Positions 11,012 through 18,772 of a stretch of DNA of 64,000 nucleotides are shown here, piece by piece. The notes beneath the pieces were generated by a model. It was not told the origin of the DNA. It saw nothing but the letters and a program-made list of their open reading frames with translations, and did not search any database. The translations under genes were made by a program, and so were the position numbers. Source of the DNA: Marinobacter subterrani (GTDB lineage Bacteria > Pseudomonadota > Gammaproteobacteria > Pseudomonadales > Oleiphilaceae); contig NZ_LFBU01000001.1 of NCBI RefSeq assembly GCF_001045555.1, positions 434,001 to 498,000 of the forward strand, read 5' to 3'. The stretch's first letter is position 1. The number at the start of each line of letters is the position of its first letter.

Positions 11012-11713
11012 TCACATCGGGATTTCCACGTGGCCGGGGCCAACAACGTTCCCTTTCACCGTGCGGGAAGACCGGAGATTCTCCACCAGAACCTGCTCCC
11101 CGATGCCCGCGCTTGCCAAGGCCTTGCCCCTGGAACTGACCGAGAATCCGCCACTTCTGGCGGTAATGATAACATGGTCGCCGCGCTCAACCGCAGCCGG
11201 CGCAGAGAGCATGTCGGGCGTGATCAGTGCGCCGGCATTGATGGATCGCCTGACTTCCATGCCCACGGCCTCTTGGGTCTCTGTTATAGCGCCGCGCCTT
11301 GAGGCATTAATCTCAACCGGCTGATGCGTAACGAGATCCGCAGTAATTCGCTCACCGCGAGTCAGTGGCCGGGTTGCTACCAGGGCCGGCCCATGGATTG
11401 AAACAGACGCGGTAACAAACATGCGCCATGGGCGGTTGCCCTCGCAGGACACTTGCAAAGTGGGGCTTGTGCTCTTCCAGGGGTCACCGCTGAACTCGAC
11501 TGTCAGTGGACTTTCGCATTCGGCGAGGGCGACACGGCTGTCGATTGATCCCGACTCATAGGCGACCTTGTAGCCGGCACTGGCCTGTTCTGTGGCAAAC
11601 TCATCCAGAAATTTCAGGGTGGCTTCCCGGATTTGTCCCGCCGTGGTTTGCGCCAGCAATGAGCCGCTCAAGCCAGACATCAGCAGGAGTACGACGAATT
11701 TGGTGATGCGCAT
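11012..11713 (-). CDS. flgA: Flagellar P-ring assembly protein FlgA
   Basis: A 233-residue periplasmic chaperone needed to assemble the FlgI P-ring around the flagellar rod. Residues 1-21 are a Sec signal peptide (LLMSGLSGSLLAQ). A first half of low similarity is followed by an SAF domain (TRPLTRGERITADLV... and VGMEVRRSINAGALITPDML), which is diagnostic for FlgA. It is divergent from cheV, and on the same strand as but separate from flgM, with 187 bases between the two. That gap contains the flgM promoter. Confidence 0.93.
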   Translation of the reverse strand: MRITKFVVLLLMSGLSGSLLAQTTAGQIREATLKFLDEFATEQASAGYKVAYESGSIDSRVALAECESPLTVEFSGDPWKSTSPTLQVSCEGNRPWRMFVTASVSIHGPALVATRPLTRGERITADLVTHQPVEINASRRGAITETQEAVGMEVRRSINAGALITPDMLSAPAAVERGDHVIITARSGGFSVSSRGKALASAGIGEQVLVENLRSSRTVKGNVVGPGHVEIPM

Positions 11714-11768
11714 ATGCAGTTGTTTGTCCTATGCTGTCTATATCCGGGCGGAAAACCACGGACATGCC

Positions 11769-11795
11769 TAAGGATTAAGTACTAGCGGCCGATAC
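11769..11795 (+). promoter_or_regulatory. Sigma-28 (FliA) promoter for cheV
   Basis: TAAG (11769-11772), exactly 15 bases, then GCCGATAC (11788-11795), against the consensus TAAA-N15-GCCGATAA: one mismatch in each element. It lies about 105 bases before the cheV ATG and would place cheV and perhaps cheR in the late flagellar class. Confidence 0.75.
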
Positions 11796-11900
11796 ACTAG
11801 CCGGTCCGCCGAGCAAACGACGGTTTTCCGTTGTTTCGGCCGTTATTCAGCAAGCAGCAAGATATATGCCGGTGTAACATCGGCAAGCCGGGAGAAAAAC

Positions 11901-12830
11901 ATGGCAGGGGTATTGGACAGCGTAAACCAGCGCACGCAGCTGGTAGGGCAGAATCGCCTTGAGCTCCTTCTGTTCCGCTTGAGGGGGCGCCAGATCTATG
12001 GCATCAACGTGTTCAAGGTTAAGGAAGTTCTGCAGTGCCCCAGGCTCTCATCCATTCCCAACAGCCGGAATGTGGTCAGGGGCGTCGCGCACATTCGCGG
12101 TGAAACCATTCCGATTATTGATCTGAGCATGTCGATTGGACTGCCCGGTATACCGCAGGAAGATCTGGCGACCAGTTTTGTCATCATTACCGAGTACAAT
12201 CGCAAAACCCAGGGCTTCCTGGTGACCGCTGTCGACCGGATCATGAACATGAACTGGGAAGACATTCTGCCGCCACCCAAGGGCGCCGGAAGGGATGTGT
12301 ACCTTACCGCTGTCACCAAAATTGATGATAAGCTGGTAGAAATCATTGATGTAGAGAAGGTTCTTGCCGAGGTTTCTCCGCTCGGGGAGAATGTAACCGA
12401 AGCCGTGCTGAGCAAGAGTGCCGACCGGGTTCCAGGCCATCTGCCGGTTCTGGTTGTTGATGATTCTTCAGTGGCCCGCCGGCAGATAGAACGCTGCCTG
12501 ACAGCGATCGGAATGGAAGTCGCCACCAGGAATGATGGCAAGCAGGCCTACGACTATCTCAAGGAAATCACGTCGGACGGTAGCCGGGCGAAAGACCACC
12601 TAAGTCTGATTATCTCCGATGTTGAAATGCCGGAGATGGACGGTTACACCCTGGTGACCAAGGTAAAAGGAGATCCGGCCCTTGCCGATGTGTTTATCAT
12701 GCTGCACACCTCCCTCAGCGGCGTTTTCAACCAGGCCATGGTGAAAAAAGTGGGGGCAGACGATTTCATGGCAAAGTTCAGTCCGGACGAACTGGCAGAG
12801 CGGGTAATGGAAATCATCGACCAGGGATGA
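11901..12830 (+). CDS. cheV: Chemotaxis coupling protein CheV (CheW-receiver fusion)
   Basis: Links chemoreceptors to the CheA kinase and can be phosphorylated to aid adaptation. 309 residues. The N-terminal CheW domain spans about 15-165 (LELLLFRLRGRQIYGINVFK). The C-terminal receiver domain spans about 183-305, with the acidic pair in LVVDDSS, the phospho-acceptor Asp240 in IISDVEMP, and a conserved Lys in VKKVGADDF. The ATG at 11901 follows GGGAGAAA. A sigma-28 promoter is upstream, and cheR follows 37 bases on, so the two are probably one operon. Confidence 0.95.
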   Translation: MAGVLDSVNQRTQLVGQNRLELLLFRLRGRQIYGINVFKVKEVLQCPRLSSIPNSRNVVRGVAHIRGETIPIIDLSMSIGLPGIPQEDLATSFVIITEYNRKTQGFLVTAVDRIMNMNWEDILPPPKGAGRDVYLTAVTKIDDKLVEIIDVEKVLAEVSPLGENVTEAVLSKSADRVPGHLPVLVVDDSSVARRQIERCLTAIGMEVATRNDGKQAYDYLKEITSDGSRAKDHLSLIISDVEMPEMDGYTLVTKVKGDPALADVFIMLHTSLSGVFNQAMVKKVGADDFMAKFSPDELAERVMEIIDQG

Positions 12831-12867
12831 TCCGGCCGTTCAGACATTCATTCAGAACAGAGATCCA

Positions 12868-13695
12868 ATGAAAGCGGATATAACGCCACAGGAATATGAT
12901 GCCTTCAAGTCGTTCCTGCAGGATGCCTGTGGGATTTTGCTGGGCGAAAACAAACAGTACCTGGTGAAAAGCCGGTTGCGCAGAATTCTCGAGGAGAACA
13001 GCCTGAATTCGCTGGGGGAACTCCTTGACCGGCTCCGGCGGCCCGGCCGGGGTGGCTTGCGGGAAGTCGTCATTGACGCCATGACCACCAATGAAACCCT
13101 GTGGTTCCGTGACAACCATCCGTTCCGGATACTCCAGGACAAGCTGCTTCCGGAATTGGCCGAGCGTAAGTCCGGCCAACCGCTTCGCATCTGGTCTGCC
13201 GCCTGTTCCACCGGGCAGGAGCCTTACTCGGTCGCCATGATTGTCGAGGAGTTCCGGCGGCTCCGGCCGGGAAAATTGCGGGATGTAAAAATCACCGCCA
13301 CCGACATTTCCAAAAGTGTGCTTGAGGTTGCCCGCAAGGGCGAATACGAGATGCTAGCCATTGGTCGCGGCCTGTCACCGGAGCGCCAGAAGCAGTTCTT
13401 TACCCCGTCACTGAACGGCGGCTGGCAGATCAAGCCGCAGCTCAAGACCATGGTGGAATTCAAGGAGCTGAATCTGCTGGAGCGATACATGCTGGGCAAA
13501 TTCGATATCGTGATGTGTCGCAACGTCCTGATTTATTTTTCCGCCGAATCGAAAAAAGACATTCTGACCCGAATGCATGCCACCCTGAACCCGGGCGGTT
13601 ATCTGGTTCTCGGTGCCTCTGAATCCCTGAACGGTTTGCCCCACCTTTATGAAATGGTGCAGTGCCACCCGGGCATCATCTACAGAAAAAAATAA
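12868..13695 (+). CDS. cheR: Chemotaxis protein methyltransferase CheR
   Basis: Methylates glutamates of chemoreceptors with S-adenosylmethionine, setting adaptation together with CheB. 275 residues: an all-helical N-terminal domain (YDAFKSFLQDACGILLGENK), then the SAM-binding domain with RIWSAACSTGQEPYSVAM, the TDIS motif, and IVMCRNVLIYF. No tetratricopeptide or pentapeptide-binding tail is seen. In the usual place right after cheV. No cheB is in the window. Confidence 0.95.
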   Translation: MKADITPQEYDAFKSFLQDACGILLGENKQYLVKSRLRRILEENSLNSLGELLDRLRRPGRGGLREVVIDAMTTNETLWFRDNHPFRILQDKLLPELAERKSGQPLRIWSAACSTGQEPYSVAMIVEEFRRLRPGKLRDVKITATDISKSVLEVARKGEYEMLAIGRGLSPERQKQFFTPSLNGGWQIKPQLKTMVEFKELNLLERYMLGKFDIVMCRNVLIYFSAESKKDILTRMHATLNPGGYLVLGASESLNGLPHLYEMVQCHPGIIYRKK

Positions 13696-13732
13696 CGGTG
13701 CACCTGAAACCGCTGTAACAAGAGAGCGACTG

Positions 13733-14350
13733 ATGCTGATTGATATTGCCGCGATGGATCCGAAAGACGCATACCATGTCCTGACCCAGACCGTCATCCC
13801 GCGCCCTGTTGCCTGGGTGTTGAGTGAGAACCCGGAGGGCGACTTCAATCTTGCGCCGTTCTCGTTTTTTACACCGATAACCAGTAACCCGCCTTTACTG
13901 ATGTTTTCGGTGGGCAAGAAGCCGACCGACGGCGCCTTCAAGGATACTCGGGTCAACATTGAAGAACGCAAACAGTTTGTCGTACACATCGCGCACCGGG
14001 AGCTGGCGGCGGCCGTAACCGAGTCGTCCCGGACCCTGGCGCATGGCGATTCCGAACTGAAGAATCTCGATCTTGAGGTGGTGGATTTTGAAGGTTCCCG
14101 GCTGCCGCGACTCAGGGATTGTCATGTCGCCTTTGCCTGCGAGCTTTATGACATCAAGGAAATCGGTGCCGGCCCGCAATCACTGGTCTTTGGCAAGGTT
14201 AACCAGGTCTGGGTGTCCGATGAAGCGGCCCGTTACGACGACAAAAACCGCCTGACTTTTGATGGCGCCGCCATTGACCCACTTGGTCGCCTTGGCGGCA
14301 GCGAGTATGTGACCTTTGGCGAGATCATCAAGATTCCCCGGCCTTCCTGA
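13733..14350 (+). CDS. Flavin reductase-like FMN-binding split-barrel protein
   Basis: 206 residues with the flavin reductase-like fold: an N-terminal TQTVIPRPVAWVLSENPEGD followed by NLAPFSFFTPITSNPPLLMFSVG, the FMN phosphate-binding stretch of this family, and a C-terminal RLGGSEYVTFGEII. Such proteins use or bind FMN; the electron partner here is unknown. The ATG at 13733 is chosen because it lines up with the family N-terminus and avoids the overlap with cheR that a longer frame would need. It lies just upstream of an NhaR-type regulator, on the same strand, but the two are not known to be linked. Confidence 0.82.
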   Translation: MLIDIAAMDPKDAYHVLTQTVIPRPVAWVLSENPEGDFNLAPFSFFTPITSNPPLLMFSVGKKPTDGAFKDTRVNIEERKQFVVHIAHRELAAAVTESSRTLAHGDSELKNLDLEVVDFEGSRLPRLRDCHVAFACELYDIKEIGAGPQSLVFGKVNQVWVSDEAARYDDKNRLTFDGAAIDPLGRLGGSEYVTFGEIIKIPRPS

Positions 14351-14371
14351 TCGCGCGCGCGGAGTGCCAAT

Positions 14372-15280
14372 ATGGAACAGCTGAATCTCAGGCACCTGTA
14401 TTACTTCTGGGTGATCAGCCGCGAGGGTTCCATTGCCCGGGCCAGTGAGGTACTTGAACTGGCTCCACAGACCCTGAGCGGCCAGCTTGCCACCTTTGAA
14501 GCCTCGGTGGGCGGCCGATTGTTCTCACGAGAACGGCGCCAACTGATTCTGACAGACCTGGGGCGGCTGGTTCTTGGTTATGCTGACGATATTTTCGTGC
14601 TAACCGGTGAGCTTTCGGAAACGCTGCGTCTGGCCCCCTCCGATCGCCCGCTTACGCTGCGTGCGGGCATCTCCGCCTCCATTCATAAGCTGATTGCCTA
14701 CCACTTGCTGCAACCTGCCATGGCAGGTGAGCGGCCTGTCCAACTTGAGTGCCAGACGGGGCGTACCGAAGATCTGGTGCTGAGCCTCAAACGCAAAGAG
14801 CTTGATGTTATCCTCACGGACTATATGCCCAAGGTTCAGGATGACGGAAATCTCACCGTGCACCCCCTGGCAGGGTCGAGTATAAGCCTGTTTGCGGCGC
14901 CCGGATTGGCCGGGCAACTGCGAGATAACTTTCCAGAATCGCTCAATGACCAGCCTCTTCTCGCGAATGCCGTCGATGCGCCATATTTCGAGCGCCTTAT
15001 GAAGTGGTTTTCGCTCAACGGCGTTCGAATGAATCTGGTCGCCAGGATTGATGACAGTGCGCTTATCAAAGTCTTCGGAAGCCAGGGCTATGGTGTATTT
15101 GCTGCTCCGACGGCAATTCAGGAAGAAGTCTGCCGACAGTACGAAGTGGAGCGGATTGCCTCAATTGATGAGGTGATGGATGAACTGTTTGCCATTACCC
15201 GAGACCGGCGAATTTCTCACGAAGGGGTAAGGGCGATTTGCCGGACACAACCGGTAGATGCCCGGTTTTTACCCAGATGA
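14372..15280 (+). CDS. nhaR: NhaR-type LysR-family transcriptional regulator
   Basis: 302 residues. The N-terminal winged helix-turn-helix (LNLRHLYYFWVISREGSIARASEVLELAPQ is the family pattern; here residues 4-33) and the substrate-binding domain starting near residue 90 match NhaR, the activator of Na+/H+ antiporter nhaA in enterobacteria. No nhaA is nearby, so its target here is not shown. The ATG at 14372 follows the flavin reductase-like gene by 21 bases. The 3' end overlaps the convergent cupin gene by 86 bases, so one of the two stops may be misread or the overlap is real. Confidence 0.8.
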   Translation: MEQLNLRHLYYFWVISREGSIARASEVLELAPQTLSGQLATFEASVGGRLFSRERRQLILTDLGRLVLGYADDIFVLTGELSETLRLAPSDRPLTLRAGISASIHKLIAYHLLQPAMAGERPVQLECQTGRTEDLVLSLKRKELDVILTDYMPKVQDDGNLTVHPLAGSSISLFAAPGLAGQLRDNFPESLNDQPLLANAVDAPYFERLMKWFSLNGVRMNLVARIDDSALIKVFGSQGYGVFAAPTAIQEEVCRQYEVERIASIDEVMDELFAITRDRRISHEGVRAICRTQPVDARFLPR

Positions 15281-15896
15281 CCGTCTCCTGGTCGACGAAC
15301 GGGTGGTGCTGGCTCAGGTGCGGACTGCGAATCCAGGTGCCCTTGGGGTAGCGCCCATGTTCGTCACAGAACTCGCCGGAAAGTACAAAAATCTCCTCAC
15401 CTCCGAAATGCCGGTGCGGTTGGAAAATCTCGTTGGCCGGCCACTTCACCAGGGCCACATGTTCGTGCTCGAACTCGTGTAATGGCATCACCTCAAGGCC
15501 GCCGATGCCCGGAAGCCAGGGTGTATTGCGGGTATCGATGCGCACCGTTGACCGGTCGCGTTCATCGAACTGGTGCAGTTTGACCAATAGCGTGCAGCCC
15601 TCCTTGCTGAACGGCGCGTGCCCGCTGCCTGGTGGATTACGCAAATAAGTGCCGGTCGGATAATCGCCGGTCTCGTCGGAAAACACGCCGTCCAGAACCA
15701 GGATCTCCTCGCCCATAGGATGCTCGTGTCGCTTGAAGGACGCACCGGGCTCGTATCGGACCACGCTGGTCGCATGGCCGCGCTCAGCGTCCTCACGGGC
15801 CAGGGGTTTTCTCAAAACGCCGCCGGCGGGGCTGGGCATCCATTCCTGCTCGGCGGTGCGAATGGTGACATTTCTGGAAAAGTCCATGTTGAGCAT
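15195..15896 (-). CDS. Double-cupin protein of the ChrR type
   Basis: 233 residues containing two cupin barrels. The first has HEHPMGEEILVLDGVFSDE and the second HRHFGGEEIFVLSGEFCDE, each the HxH...E cupin motif that can hold a metal ion. ChrR in Rhodobacter is an anti-sigma factor with one zinc-binding domain and one cupin; here only the cupin part is duplicated and no anti-sigma N-domain is visible, so that role is not supported. ATG at 15896 follows GAGGTAAGC. Overlaps nhaR at the convergent 3' ends. Function unknown beyond the fold. Confidence 0.75.
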   Translation of the reverse strand: MLNMDFSRNVTIRTAEQEWMPSPAGGVLRKPLAREDAERGHATSVVRYEPGASFKRHEHPMGEEILVLDGVFSDETGDYPTGTYLRNPPGSGHAPFSKEGCTLLVKLHQFDERDRSTVRIDTRNTPWLPGIGGLEVMPLHEFEHEHVALVKWPANEIFQPHRHFGGEEIFVLSGEFCDEHGRYPKGTWIRSPHLSQHHPFVDQETVIWVKTGHLPVVSGKSPLPLREKFAGLG

Positions 15897-15962
15897 TGCT
15901 TACCTCAAAACCACCTGTAATTGACCTGATTGATTACGAGTGGACTCATTCGGTGGATGGTT

Positions 15963-16493
15963 TTATTTGATCAGGGCCTGGATGCTCCTGAACTGTGGGT
16001 GTCTGCAATGGCGCATCCATTCAAACGCCACCATCTCAAGCGTTACAATTCTGGCCCCGCTCTCGCTGAGACGGTCCAGTGCCACATCCCGATCGAACTC
16101 GTTCCGGGATCCGGTCGCATCCGCCACTACCCAGACCTTGTAGCCGGCATCAAGCAGGCTGAGGGCGGTCTGCATCATACAGACGTGGGTCTCGCAACCG
16201 CCGATAACGATGTGCTGTCGGCCCTCGGGCAACTGGTCGATGAGCCCGTCGGGGCAGGCATCGAAATGGTGCTTGGCCAGGATCTGGTCACATAATTCCC
16301 CGACCGCGTCCACTTTGTGGCCCAACTTGTCCGGCAACTGCTCTGTGGCCAGAACCGGCACTTCCATCAGCCCGGCTATCGTGGCAAGCGTAACGCAGCG
16401 GTCGACCACCTCACCGCCGTGGCTTATGGCCGGCATGAGTTTTTCCTGAACATCGATCAGAAGCAGGGTCGATTGCTCGGCTTTCATCAGCAT
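15963..16493 (-). CDS. Isochorismatase-family hydrolase (YcaC-like)
   Basis: 176 residues. The catalytic Asp is in LLLIDVQEKL, a Lys in the LGHKVDAV region, and the nucleophilic Cys in GGCETHVCMMQTALSL, with the preceding cis-peptide region, all typical of cysteine-hydrolase (isochorismatase) fold enzymes. Members hydrolyse amides or carbamates such as nicotinamide or ureidoacrylate; the substrate here cannot be told from the sequence. The gene is alone on the minus strand, 66 bases downstream of the cupin gene's start. Confidence 0.85.
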   Translation of the reverse strand: MLMKAEQSTLLLIDVQEKLMPAISHGGEVVDRCVTLATIAGLMEVPVLATEQLPDKLGHKVDAVGELCDQILAKHHFDACPDGLIDQLPEGRQHIVIGGCETHVCMMQTALSLLDAGYKVWVVADATGSRNEFDRDVALDRLSESGARIVTLEMVAFEWMRHCRHPQFRSIQALIK

Positions 16494-16606
16494 TATTCTT
16501 GTCCTCGTGTGGGTGCCGGTGTGTTAACGATAGCGCTGAATCATAGTATTGGGTAAGCGCAAACCGGTTGAATCCTGAAAATTTTTAACGATTTTTCTCA
16601 GGGTAG

Positions 16607-16635
16607 TTGCCAAGCGCCCCTAAAACCATTAAAGT
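16607..16635 (+). promoter_or_regulatory. Possible sigma-70 promoter of tRNA-Ser
   Basis: TTGCCA (16607-16612), 17 bases, TAAAGT (16630-16635), about 48 bases before the tRNA. The -35 is a good match; the -10 is weak. A GC-rich stretch follows. Confidence 0.4.
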
Positions 16636-16683
16636 TTGCGCCCTCAAATGAGCGACGACATCGCTGATTTGAAACAGTTTATT

Positions 16684-16774
16684 GGAGAGGTGGCCGAGTG
16701 GCTGAAGGCGCACGCCTGGAAAGTGTGTAAACGTTAATAGCGTTTCGAGGGTTCGAATCCCTCCCTCTCCGCCA
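16684..16774 (+). tRNA. tRNA-Ser (GGA)
   Basis: 91 bases including an encoded CCA. The acceptor stem GGAGAGG pairs with CCTCTCC (16764-16770). The anticodon loop CTGGAAA carries GGA at 16718-16720, reading UCC and UCU. A long variable arm follows, as expected for a class II tRNA, and the T-arm GGTTCGAATCC is intact. Confidence 0.96.
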
Positions 16775-16779
16775 ATACA

Positions 16780-16806
16780 AAACCCCAGCAGCGCTGGGGT
16801 TTTTTA
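16780..16806 (+). terminator. Rho-independent terminator after tRNA-Ser
   Basis: Stem AACCCCAGC (16781-16789) pairs with GCTGGGGTT (16793-16801) around a 3-nt loop, followed by a T-run to 16805. Confidence 0.9.
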
Positions 16807-16829
16807 TTGGCCGATTGGCAGGGTAAGAA

Positions 16830-16923
16830 GAACCCTCGCGGGTTCGACCGAAGCCTGCAGCGCAGGCTGAGGAACGTCGGAGCAAAGCGACGACGGCCCC
16901 GAAGGGGTGAGGGCCAAAGGCCC
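16830..16923. repeat. Cascade of five short hairpins behind tRNA-Ser
   Basis: Five back-to-back inverted repeats without a gene: GAACCC/GGGTTC (16830-16845), GCCTGC/GCAGGC (16853-16867), CGTCG/CGACG (16875-16892), CCCC/GGGG (16897-16907) and GGGCC/GGCCC (16911-16923). Loops are 3 to 8 bases. Similar sequences are frequently mis-annotated as small proteins beside tRNA-Ser genes. It may be a REP-like dispersed repeat; no second copy was seen in this window. Confidence 0.6.
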
Positions 16924-16950
16924 GAATAATCCCTCCCAAGCGGGTCCGAC

Positions 16951-17553
16951 CTAGGATTTCCGCCAGACCAACAATCGATTATTAGCCGGCATCTCAAAAT
17001 CCTCTTCAAGCACCAGCCCGGTTTCCTCGCCGAGTGCCTTCAGATCCTCGATATCCCGTATCCCCATATGAGAAGCCTGAGCCCTCAGAGATCGATCAAA
17101 CCGCTCATTACTCTCACTGGTGTGCCGGCCGCCATAGCGGAAAGGTCCATACAGGCTGAAGACTCCATTTGATGGTAGAACTCCGCCGATCCCGAGAAAC
17201 ATCGCCCTCACTTCCTCCCAGACCATAATGTGGGCGGTGTTGGCGGAAAACGCGCCGATGATGGCGGGCAGGTCGAACCAGACTCCGTCCAACACGTTCA
17301 GGGCGATAGGCGGGTTGATATTGGCGAGTCCGGAATCGGCGATCCACGGCCTACAGAGCTGAGCATTCTGGGGATGATCCGTTGGCTGCCACACGAGGTG
17401 GGGCAAACGATCGGCAAAGTGCACCGCATGCTGGCCGGTGCCCGTGCCGATTTCCAGAATGGTGCCCGGCTGTTTGAAAAGCGTCGCCAGTTTTTCCAGA
17501 ATCGGCGCTTTGTTGTTTTCGCAGGCCTGGGAAAACGGCTTGTCTTTGTGCAT
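16951..17553 (-). CDS. DUF938 SAM-dependent methyltransferase-like protein
   Basis: 200 residues. A class I methyltransferase SAM-binding site (ILEIGTGTGQHAVHFA) follows an N-terminal MHKDKPFSQACENNKAPIL, a pattern seen in the DUF938 family. The stretch MVWEEVRAMFLGIGGVLPSNGVFSLYGPF fits strands 4 and 5 of the fold; the family's substrate is unknown. The ATG at 17553 is chosen; a longer frame to 17736 would overlap the acylphosphatase gene and adds residues that match nothing. It lies 89 bases downstream of acyP on the same strand. Confidence 0.78.
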   Translation of the reverse strand: MHKDKPFSQACENNKAPILEKLATLFKQPGTILEIGTGTGQHAVHFADRLPHLVWQPTDHPQNAQLCRPWIADSGLANINPPIALNVLDGVWFDLPAIIGAFSANTAHIMVWEEVRAMFLGIGGVLPSNGVFSLYGPFRYGGRHTSESNERFDRSLRAQASHMGIRDIEDLKALGEETGLVLEEDFEMPANNRLLVWRKS

Positions 17554-17642
17554 GCTCCAACCTATTGATGTGTAGCGGTTCTTGCCGGTATCGCGCCCGA
17601 ACGGTCTGGCCCTGAGTCTGGAACGCGCGGTGGACCGGGAAA

Positions 17643-17918
17643 TCAGCGAATGCCGAAACCGCTGAACTCGCCGGTCGCCGTCTCGAGGATAATGTCGACA
17701 GAGTCCACCCTCGCATTTGGAGGCCCGTCCGCGCACCAGGTCTTCAACTGAGTCAATTGGTCCTCCTGCCCTTCGGCCACCACCTCAACACGGCCATCGG
17801 GCAGGTTGCGAGCGAAACCGGTTAATCCCAGGGCGGAGGCCTTTTGCTCCGTCGAAGCGCGGTAGTAAACCCCTTGTACCCGGCCGGATATAAGCAACTG
17901 CCAGCGTTTGGTATCCAT
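17643..17918 (-). CDS. acyP: Acylphosphatase
   Basis: 91 residues, the usual length. Hydrolyses carboxyl-phosphate bonds of acyl phosphates. Catalytic features: the loop GRVQGVYYRASTEQKA with the phosphate-binding Arg, and the Asn in FARNLPDGRVEVVAEG. One departure: the family loop is GxVQGVxFR and this copy has Tyr in place of Phe. The ATG at 17918 faces the fructosamine-kinase-like gene, 23 bases away, so the two are divergent and must share a very short promoter region. Confidence 0.92.
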   Translation of the reverse strand: MDTKRWQLLISGRVQGVYYRASTEQKASALGLTGFARNLPDGRVEVVAEGQEDQLTQLKTWCADGPPNARVDSVDIILETATGEFSGFGIR

Positions 17919-17941
17919 GATTTGCCCCCGATGGATCTGTC

Positions 17942-18772
17942 ATGCCAAATTTCAATCTACCGGTTCAGGCAGGACAACTTCAAGGAGTGTGGGAACCAAT
18001 GGCCGAGACGCATCTGAAACAGAACACCACGGGCTATGCGGATGCCCTGATTTGCGAAGCGGAGGGCCTGGAGTGCATTGCCAGTGTGCTCAGAGAGGCC
18101 GGTGTGGCTGGCATTGGCGTGCCCGAGGTATACCGGGTAGATGAAACCGAACTGGAAATCACCGCCATCCAGGCGTCACGGGGGTCGGATGAGATCCTGG
18201 AGGTGCTGGGTGACGGGCTGGCCCGACTGCATAGCCTGCCGCAGCAAGCCTATGGTTGGAGCCGGGACAACTACATCGGGCTTTCGCCGCAACCAAACCG
18301 CTGGTGTCAAAGCTGGGGCGAGTTCTTTGTGCGGGACCGGCTTGGTTATCAGGTCTCCCGGGTGCGCGACGCCGCCTGGCGAAGCCGGTTTCAACACGTG
18401 CTGGATGAGCATGGTGGCGAGCTCATGGATTGGCTGGACCGCCACTGCGATCACCCGAGCCTGCTTCATGGCGACCTCTGGAGTGGCAATGTCCTGTTTG
18501 ATACCGAGCGGCCCTGGCTGATTGACCCGGCCATTTATTGCGGTGATCGCGAAGCGGATCTTGCCATGACAGAGTTGTTTGGAGGATTTGGCCTGCAATT
18601 CTACCGGGCCTACGACAGGGTGTATTCACGCACGCCCGGGTATGACCGGAAGCGTGAGGTCTATAACCTCTACCATTACCTGAATCATTACAACCTGTTT
18701 GGTGACGGTTATCTCGGCGGCTGCCGGGCCGGCTTCACCGTGATCGAATCGGTTGCCCGAGGAGAGCGCTAG
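17942..18772 (+). CDS. Fructosamine/ketosamine-3-kinase family protein
   Basis: 276 residues, slightly short for the family. These protein-kinase-like enzymes phosphorylate sugar adducts on amines, beginning glycation repair. The catalytic loop is LLHGDLWSGNVLF, with the presumed catalytic Asp, and the metal-binding segment LIDPAIYCGDREADLAM follows. The N-terminal nucleotide-binding lobe is compact: the ATG at 17942 leaves only about 45 residues before helix C. The divergent acyP and convergent AEC transporter genes suggest it is transcribed alone. The kinase family is secure; the substrate is inferred. Confidence 0.87.
   Translation: MPNFNLPVQAGQLQGVWEPMAETHLKQNTTGYADALICEAEGLECIASVLREAGVAGIGVPEVYRVDETELEITAIQASRGSDEILEVLGDGLARLHSLPQQAYGWSRDNYIGLSPQPNRWCQSWGEFFVRDRLGYQVSRVRDAAWRSRFQHVLDEHGGELMDWLDRHCDHPSLLHGDLWSGNVLFDTERPWLIDPAIYCGDREADLAMTELFGGFGLQFYRAYDRVYSRTPGYDRKREVYNLYHYLNHYNLFGDGYLGGCRAGFTVIESVARGER

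Noticed and set aside
16680..16770. tRNA-Leu reading of the class II tRNA
   Set aside because: The anticodon loop contains GGA and the stem fits serine tRNA.
16679..17009. Two minus-strand frames over the tRNA-Ser gene and hairpin cascade
   Set aside because: They read through a tRNA and its terminator. Similar peptides are known spurious annotations next to tRNA-Ser.
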